In this document: positions 59,470 to 64,000 of the stretch, piece by piece | How the letters are laid out: each line of letters starts with the position of its first letter | Position numbering within the stretch: position 1 is the first letter of the stretch | NCBI RefSeq assembly: GCF_902168065.1 | Contig: NZ_LR655692.1 | Location: 1-64,000, forward strand | DNA: 64,000 bases | From: Mycobacterium tilburgii | GTDB lineage: Bacteria > Actinomycetota > Actinomycetes > Mycobacteriales > Mycobacteriaceae | Direction of reading: 5' to 3' | Translations under genes and position numbers: made by a program | The notes under the pieces: generated by a model | Databases searched by the model: none | Seen by the model: only the letters and a program-made list of their open reading frames with translations | What the model was told of the DNA's origin: nothing

Positions 59470-60053
59470 ATGGCCGTCGATACTGTTCCCGCAAGCGTTT
59501 TCGACGCCGACCTGCCCATGCTACAGTACGAGGCGGCGGAAACTCCCGCGCAGGTCTACCCGCGCATCGAAGCCGCTTTTCGGCCAGCGGGGTCAAAGAC
59601 ATCACCGACGCCGCCGGTGTGCCGAAAGGCTCGTTCTACGCATACTTTTCGAGTAAGGAAACCTTCGCCGCGGCGGTTCTCGATCACTACTGGTCCGACA
59701 TCGAAGCCCGGCTACTGCCCTTGCTCGACGGGGAAGGACCGGCGGAGAAGCGAATCACCCGCTTCTTCCACGCGCTCGCCGACGAGCACGAGGCGGGCGA
59801 CTTCTTGCTCGGCTGCTTGGTCGGCAATCTGTCACTCGAGCTTGGCGGCGCCAGCGAACCGGTGCGAGCCGAGCTCGTTCGCATTCTCGGGCGCTGGGAC
59901 GCGGCGCTCACAGCGTGCGTGCGCTCCGGCCAGACCGGCTCCCCGGGCGAGGTCCGGGCGGACATCGATGCGGCCGAGCTCGCCTCGATGCTGATCGAGG
60001 CGTGGGAGGGTGCCGCTTTGCGTGGGAAGGTGACCCGCAGTCGTGCACCCTAG
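59470..60053 (+). pseudogene. chimeric remnant: P450-like N-terminus joined to TetR regulator
   Basis: The first 35 codons after GGAG (MAVDTVPASVFDADLPMLQY, EAAETPAQVYPRI) resemble the start of actinobacterial cytochrome P450s. At about 59575-59590 the reading changes to a TetR helix-turn-helix in another frame (GVKDITDAAGVPKGSFYAYF, SSKETFAAAVLDHYW). A full C-terminal ligand domain follows (RITRFFHALADEHEAGDFLL, ending GKVTRSRAP). The TetR lacks its first helix and start. A deletion between two genes is the simplest account. The P450 assignment rests on recall of the family start. Confidence 0.6.
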
Positions 60054-60189
60054 GAACGGTTCGAGACCGTCACGGTGCCGGTCCTGCCCGCTGAGCCGAA
60101 TGTGCAAGGAACACGTCGGTGACTTTGGGAGTTGATTAATAGACGACTGGTCATCTATGGTCCGATCAACCGAGCGGAGGACGACGCCG

Positions 60190-60895
60190 ATGACCACCCG
60201 ACCAGCTACGACGAACCGCAGCACCCCGCGCTACTGAGCGCGAAGTTCGAGCTTGATCACGACCATGTTGCGCGCTGGTCGTCACCGATCCGCAGATCGA
60301 CTTCCTCAGCCCCGGTGGAGTGTCGTGGCCCGTATTCGGCGCCAGCATCCGCGACAACAACACCGTCGCTCACCTCGGCGAGCTCTTCGACGCCGCGAAG
60401 CTCGCGCAGATCACCGTCGCGTTGTCGCCACACTAGTTCTATCCGTCCGATCGCCAGTGGCGCTTCGGCGATCTGCTCGAACAGTTCATGCGCAGTGTCG
60501 GCATGTTCGAACGCCGGGGCGCGTACACCACCGACGGGTTCGCCGAGTCCGGTGCCGACTTCCTGCCCGAGTACCGGCAGCACATCCACTACGGCCACAC
60601 GGTGATCGCCTCTCCGCACAAGATCGTCGGCCCCGAATCCAACGACCTTGCGCTGCAACTACGCAAGCGCGGCGTCAACCAGGTGGTCCTGGGCAGAGAT
60701 GGCCGCCAATCTGTGCGTGGAAGGCCACCTGCGCGAGCGCATCGAGCAGGACTTCGAAGTCGCTGTCGTAAAGGACTCCACCGCCGGCCCTCGCCTATCC
60801 TAAGGCGACGGTTACCTGGCCGCGCTGGTGAACTTCCGATTTCTGGCCAGCGCCGTCCGGACCACCGCCGAGGCGGTCAGCAAGTTATCGAGACA
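60190..60895 (+). pseudogene. isochorismatase-family cysteine hydrolase, broken
   Basis: The ATG at 60190 leads through a shift to VTDPQIDFLSPGGVSWPVFG (catalytic Asp) and HLGELFDAAKLAQITVALSP. A TAG at 60434-60436 interrupts SPH-FYPSDRQWRFGDLLEQ where a Tyr is expected. YGHTVIASPHKIVGPESNDL and the pre-nucleophile block RKRGVNQVVLG follow; after another shift MAANLCVEGHLRERIEQDFE gives the nucleophile Cys. The end (NFRFLASAVRTTAEAV) runs into aldo/keto reductase sequence. Confidence 0.78.
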
Positions 60896-61290
60896 TGTTG
60901 TCACCCAGCGTTTTTCGTCGAGGTGGAAGCACACCCCTACCACCCGCAGGGGGAACTGCACGAACTGTGCGCGACCGAGGACATCATCCTGCTGGCTTTC
61001 GCGTCACTGGGCCACGCCCTGGAGCCCCGGTTGCTCGACGACCCGCTGATCGCCGACATCGCACGGAGCGTCGGGAAGACTCGCGCATAAGTGTTGCTGG
61101 CCTGGGGAATTCAACGTGACAGTGCGATACTGACACGGGATCGGTCAACCCCGCACGCATCCGTGAGAACTTCGACGTCACCGCACTGCCGCAGAGTGCC
61201 ATCGACGAGATCAACGAACGCCTGGTCACCCGCATTCAATTCCGTTGCAGACGCGGGAGTGCCGGGTTTCGCGGAGGTGCCCGCCGGTAG
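60893..61290 (+). pseudogene. aldo/keto reductase, C-terminal remnant
   Basis: FFVEVEAHPYHPQGELHELC and DIILLAFASLGHALEPRLLD, then IADIARSVGKTRA and, after a stop at 61088-61090, VLLAWGIQRDSAIL, match the second half of aldo/keto reductases (the VEAHPY strand and the LLAW-G-QR block). ENFDVTALPQSAIDEINERL in another frame gives the tail. The catalytic Asp-Tyr-Lys half is gone. It is joined without gap to the isochorismatase remnant. Confidence 0.72.
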
Positions 61291-61401
61291 CTGAATCGGT
61301 GCGCACACGTCTGACGAATGTGCTGCGCGCGGCGCGGACGCATTCATAAAATGCCGCATGGGTGTCGGCATGATCCCGGACTTCGTGCTGGAGCTGGTCG
61401 C

Positions 61402-62205
61402 GTGAAAGCGTGGCAAGTCAACGAATTCGGCGAGCCGGCCGACGTACTCCGCTGGGTGGACCGAACGCTGGGAGACCCCGCCGCCGGGCAGGTGCGGATC
61501 CGCGTCACGGCGGCTGGTCTCGGGCTGCCCGATGTGCTGATGTGCCCGGGGCACCTACCCGCTGACACCGCGGCTGCCGCTCACCCCCGGCCAGGAGCTG
61601 GTCAGCACCGTCACCGCGGCCCGGCCGGGCGTCGACTTCGCGGTCGGCACCCGGGTGCTGGGCATCAGCGACTTCCTCGGCGGCCACGGATCCCTCGCCA
61701 CCGAGGTGCTAGCGCATGCCGGCGTCATCTTCGCGACGCCGCCCGACCTGGACGACGCCGCCGCGGCGGGATTCTGGATCCCCAACAGGACCGCGTGGAT
61801 CGGGCTGGTCGACCGCGGCGGCCTCACCGTCGGCCAACGCCTGAGCGCTGCACGCCGAGGTCGTCGTCGTCAGCGACGACAGACGGGCCGAATTCTGCCG
61901 ATCGCTGGGTGCCGACCACGTCGTCATCGCCGACGGCGACACCACCGCCGGCGGCGCACCGCTTGCCACGGCGTTGCGCGAGGCGACCGACGGGGCGGGC
62001 TGGACGTGATCTTCGATCCCGTCGGTTTCGCCAGCGGTGCGTGGCCCACCCCCGACGTCCAGGTGATAGTGCTGACCAACACCACGCGGCGCCATCCGGT
62101 CCGCGGTCAGTGCGAAGATGTCGTTCCAGGACATTCCCGCCGCGCGAGGGACTGGGCGTACGGCGAGTCCTCGGCAAGATCGTCGCCGAGATCGACGGTT
62201 GATAC
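61402..62205 (+). pseudogene. zinc-independent alcohol dehydrogenase/quinone oxidoreductase, broken
   Basis: A GTG at 61402 opens VKAWQVNEFGEPADVLRWVD and QVRIRVTAAGLGLPDVLMCP. After a shift near 61556 come LTPGQELVSTVTAARPGVDF and GTRVLGISDFLGGHGSLATE. The nucleotide-binding domain is damaged: AEVVVVSDDRRAEFCRSLGA and DHVVIADGDTT are in yet another frame, and the glycine-rich loop region before it appears deleted. The end (LDVIFDPVG, then VQVIVLTNTTRRHPVR) is short. It was an NADPH:quinone reductase-like MDR enzyme. Confidence 0.78.
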
Positions 62206-62221
62206 CAAGCCTGAACTGTGG

Positions 62222-62304
62222 TGGCAGGTACTGGATTCGAACCAGTGTAGGCGTAAGCCGACGGATTTACAGTCCGCTCCCATTGGCCGCTCGGGCAACC
62301 TGCC
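62222..62304 (-). tRNA. tRNA-Tyr (GTA)
   Basis: A long-variable-arm tRNA on the minus strand of 83 bases: acceptor GGCAGGT with ACCTGCC, anticodon loop CTGTAAA giving GTA, variable arm near TCGGCTTACGCCTA, T arm GGTTCGAATCC. Confidence 0.96.
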
Positions 62305-62376
62305 GCCTAGCAGGGTACAACGACCGGGTAGACATTTCACAAACGGCTCGGAGCCACACCCTAGGAGGGGGATCGC

Positions 62377-62868
62377 ATGGCGGACTCATCATTCGACATC
62401 GTCAGCAAGTTCGATCGGCAAGAGGTGGACAACGCGCTCAACCAGGCGGCCAAGGAAGTGGCCACCCGCTTCGACTTTCGCGGTACCGACACCAAGATCG
62501 CGTGGAAGGGCGACGATGCAGTCGAACTGACCTCGTCCACCGAGGAGCGCGTCAAGGCCGCTGTCGACGTGTTCAAGGAGAAGTTGATCCGACGCGACAT
62601 CTCGATGAAGACGTTCGACGCCGGCGAACCGCACGCCTCGGGCAAGACCTTCAAGGTCACCGGCACGCTCAAGCAGGGCATCGACAGCGAGAACGCGAAG
62701 AAGATCACCAAGCTCATTCGCGACGAGGGCCCCAAGACGGTGAAAACCCAGATCCAGGGCGATGAGATTCGCGTCACCAGCAAGAAACGGGATGACCTGC
62801 AGGCCGTCCAGGCGCTGCTGCGCAACGCGGACCTGGACGTGGCCGTGCAGTTCGTCAACTACCGCTAA
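62377..62868 (+). CDS. YajQ-family nucleotide-binding protein (Rv0566c-like)
   Basis: This intact protein of 163 residues has two ferredoxin-like halves ([60 protein letters not shown]). The family binds nucleotides; members in other bacteria bind cyclic-di-GMP. GGAGGGGG lies 6 bases before the ATG. Its survival in a stretch where nearly all else is broken suggests a needed role. It is divergent from tRNA-Tyr. Confidence 0.93.
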   Translation: MADSSFDIVSKFDRQEVDNALNQAAKEVATRFDFRGTDTKIAWKGDDAVELTSSTEERVKAAVDVFKEKLIRRDISMKTFDAGEPHASGKTFKVTGTLKQGIDSENAKKITKLIRDEGPKTVKTQIQGDEIRVTSKKRDDLQAVQALLRNADLDVAVQFVNYR

Positions 62869-62941
62869 GGGGTTGCTGGCCCACCAACCGGCGGGATGCC
62901 TAGTGTAGTGTCGAGCTGCACACTGCTAAGCGAGGTGCACG

Positions 62942-64000
62942 ATGACCGTGACTCCCCCGCAGGCCACCGGACAGCCGCCGGTCGAGGCCGGCTATTTCGA
63001 CGTCGTCATCGTCGCCGCCGGGATATCCGGCATCGGCACGGCCTATCGCATCGCCGAGCGCAACCCGCACCCCACGTACGCCATCCTGGAACGCCGCGCG
63101 CAGATCGGCGGACCTGGGACCTGTTCCGCTATCCCGGCGTGCGACCAACAGCAGCATCTTCACGCTTCCTTTCCGTTCGAACCCTGGTCCTTTCCGTTCG
63201 AACCCTGGACTCGCAAGGAAGGCGTCGCTGACGGCGCCGACATCCGCTAGTACCTGGCCGCCACGGCGCGCAAGTACGGCATCGACCGTCACATCCGGTT
63301 CAACAGCTACGTCCGTTCCGCGGACTGGGATTCGGCCTCCGACACCTGGGCGAACACCGTCGATCAGGGTGAGGACAGCACGATCTACCGCAGCCGGTTC
63401 GTGTTCTTCGGGTCCGGCTACTACAACTACGACCAGGGCTACACCCCGGAATTCTCCGGCATCGACCAGTTCGGCGGAACCGTCGTGCACCCCAGCACTG
63501 GCCGGAAGACCTGGACTACACCGGTAAGAAAGTCGTGGTGATCGGCAGCGGCGCGACCGCGGTCAGCCTGCTTCCGTCGCTGTCGGACCGCGCCGCCACG
63601 GTCACCATGCTGCAGCGCTCCCCGACCTATCTGATCTCGGCATCCAAGTACAGCTGGTTCGCCGCGGTGATGAGTTTCCTGTTGCCGCAAGGCTTCTCGC
63701 CTGGCCACCCAGACCTACGCCGCGTTGACCGAAGCCGTGTTCTTCCGGTTGTCCCGCAAGCTGCCGGGCATGGTCCGCAGGCTGCTGCGGCGCAAGGCGA
63801 TCACCAGCCTGCCCGAGGGGTACGCGGTCGACGTCCACTTCAAACCGCGGTACAACCCGTGGGGCCAGCGGATGTGCCTGATCCCCGACGCCGACCTGTA
63901 CAACTCGATCACCGAGGGCCGCGCCGAGGTGGTCACCGACGAGATCGACCACTTCGATCAGCGTGGACGGCGAAATGATCGATCACCGTGAACGTTTCGT
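62942..64000 (+). pseudogene. Baeyer-Villiger-type flavin monooxygenase (Rv0565c-like), broken, runs off the window
   Basis: The start MTVTPPQATGQPPVEAGYFD leads to FAD-binding VVIVAAGISGIGTAYRIAER (one Gly of the usual GAGxSG is Ala). A shift near 63110, a 21-base tandem duplication at 63167-63208 and a TAG at 63248-63250 follow, then YLAATARKYGIDRHIRFNSY and [21 protein letters not shown] shift near 63495 precedes [20 protein letters not shown] (NADPH site), and one near 63700 precedes [20 protein letters not shown] and [20 protein letters not shown]. The last shift is near 63955. The sequence ends before the gene does. Confidence 0.88.
63167..63208. repeat. 21-bp tandem duplication in the monooxygenase pseudogene
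   Basis: The 21-base unit beginning TCCTTTCCGTTCGAACC occurs at 63167-63187 and again, without change, at 63188-63208. It repeats SFPFEPW in the protein and is in frame. Confidence 0.92.

Overview
This window comes from a slow-growing Mycobacterium. It carries the mycobacterial str and rpoBC ribosomal/RNA polymerase clusters, a PE-family gene, the mycolate genes hadABC and mmaA1/mmaA4, and a gene order that runs in reverse through blocks known from M. tuberculosis (roughly Rv0685 down to Rv0632c, then Rv0585c-Rv0584, galK/galT and Rv0566c-Rv0565c). The species cannot be fixed from the sequence alone. The main character of the window is gene decay. About 32 genes are recognisable only as pseudogenes with one-base indels, nonsense codons, internal deletions, a local inversion or a tandem duplication, while about 35 genes are intact. 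The GC content is still high, so the decay looks recent. It looks real rather than a sequencing artefact, because all the long essential genes (rpoB, rpoC, fusA, tuf, ribosomal proteins, nusG, secE, hadABC) are open over their full length.

Layout. 1-7,500: decayed DUF5709 and GGDEF genes, an intact K+/H+ antiporter divergent from a TrkA-type regulator, an intact secreted DUF4185 protein, a broken MFS transporter and a PE gene. 7,500-12,000: tuf, fusA, rpsG, rpsL (minus strand). 12,270-17,600: broken TetR, two small exported DUF3060 proteins, intact echA5, broken PaaX-type regulator, echA4 and fadE8. The mmpS5-mmpL5-Rv0678 block known from M. tuberculosis is not here. 17,650-27,460: nfo, rpoC, rpoB, mkl. 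27,630-35,570: decayed carotenoid oxygenase, TetR, ROK kinase, Rv0649-like, GH38 mannosidase and lipG around intact rplL, rplJ and an ABC1 kinase. 35,670-38,400: mmaA1, a broken middle mycolate methyltransferase, mmaA4. 38,490-39,930: a decayed YCII/ECF-sigma pair. 39,945-44,660: rplA, rplK, nusG, secE, tRNA-Trp, hadCBA, rpmG, tRNA-Met, tRNA-Thr. 44,730-55,130: VapB-like antitoxin, MBL hydrolase, echA3, an Rv0585c-like membrane protein, galK and galT, interleaved with remnants of nitroreductase, cyanase, patatin, GH92 and a DUF385 protein. 55,160-62,210: an almost continuous graveyard (PAS-ANTAR, FUSC, SDR, cyclase, P450/TetR, isochorismatase, aldo/keto reductase, quinone oxidoreductase). 62,220-64,000: tRNA-Tyr, an intact YajQ-family gene, and a broken Baeyer-Villiger-type monooxygenase running off the end.

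Together the surviving genes cover translation, transcription, mycolic-acid dehydration and modification, base-excision repair, galactose metabolism and K+ homeostasis. Regulators, signalling enzymes (c-di-GMP, cyclic nucleotide), glycosidases and oxidoreductases are the classes being lost, as expected for an organism shifting to a constant, host-like niche. No CRISPR array, transposase, prophage or new multi-gene system was found.
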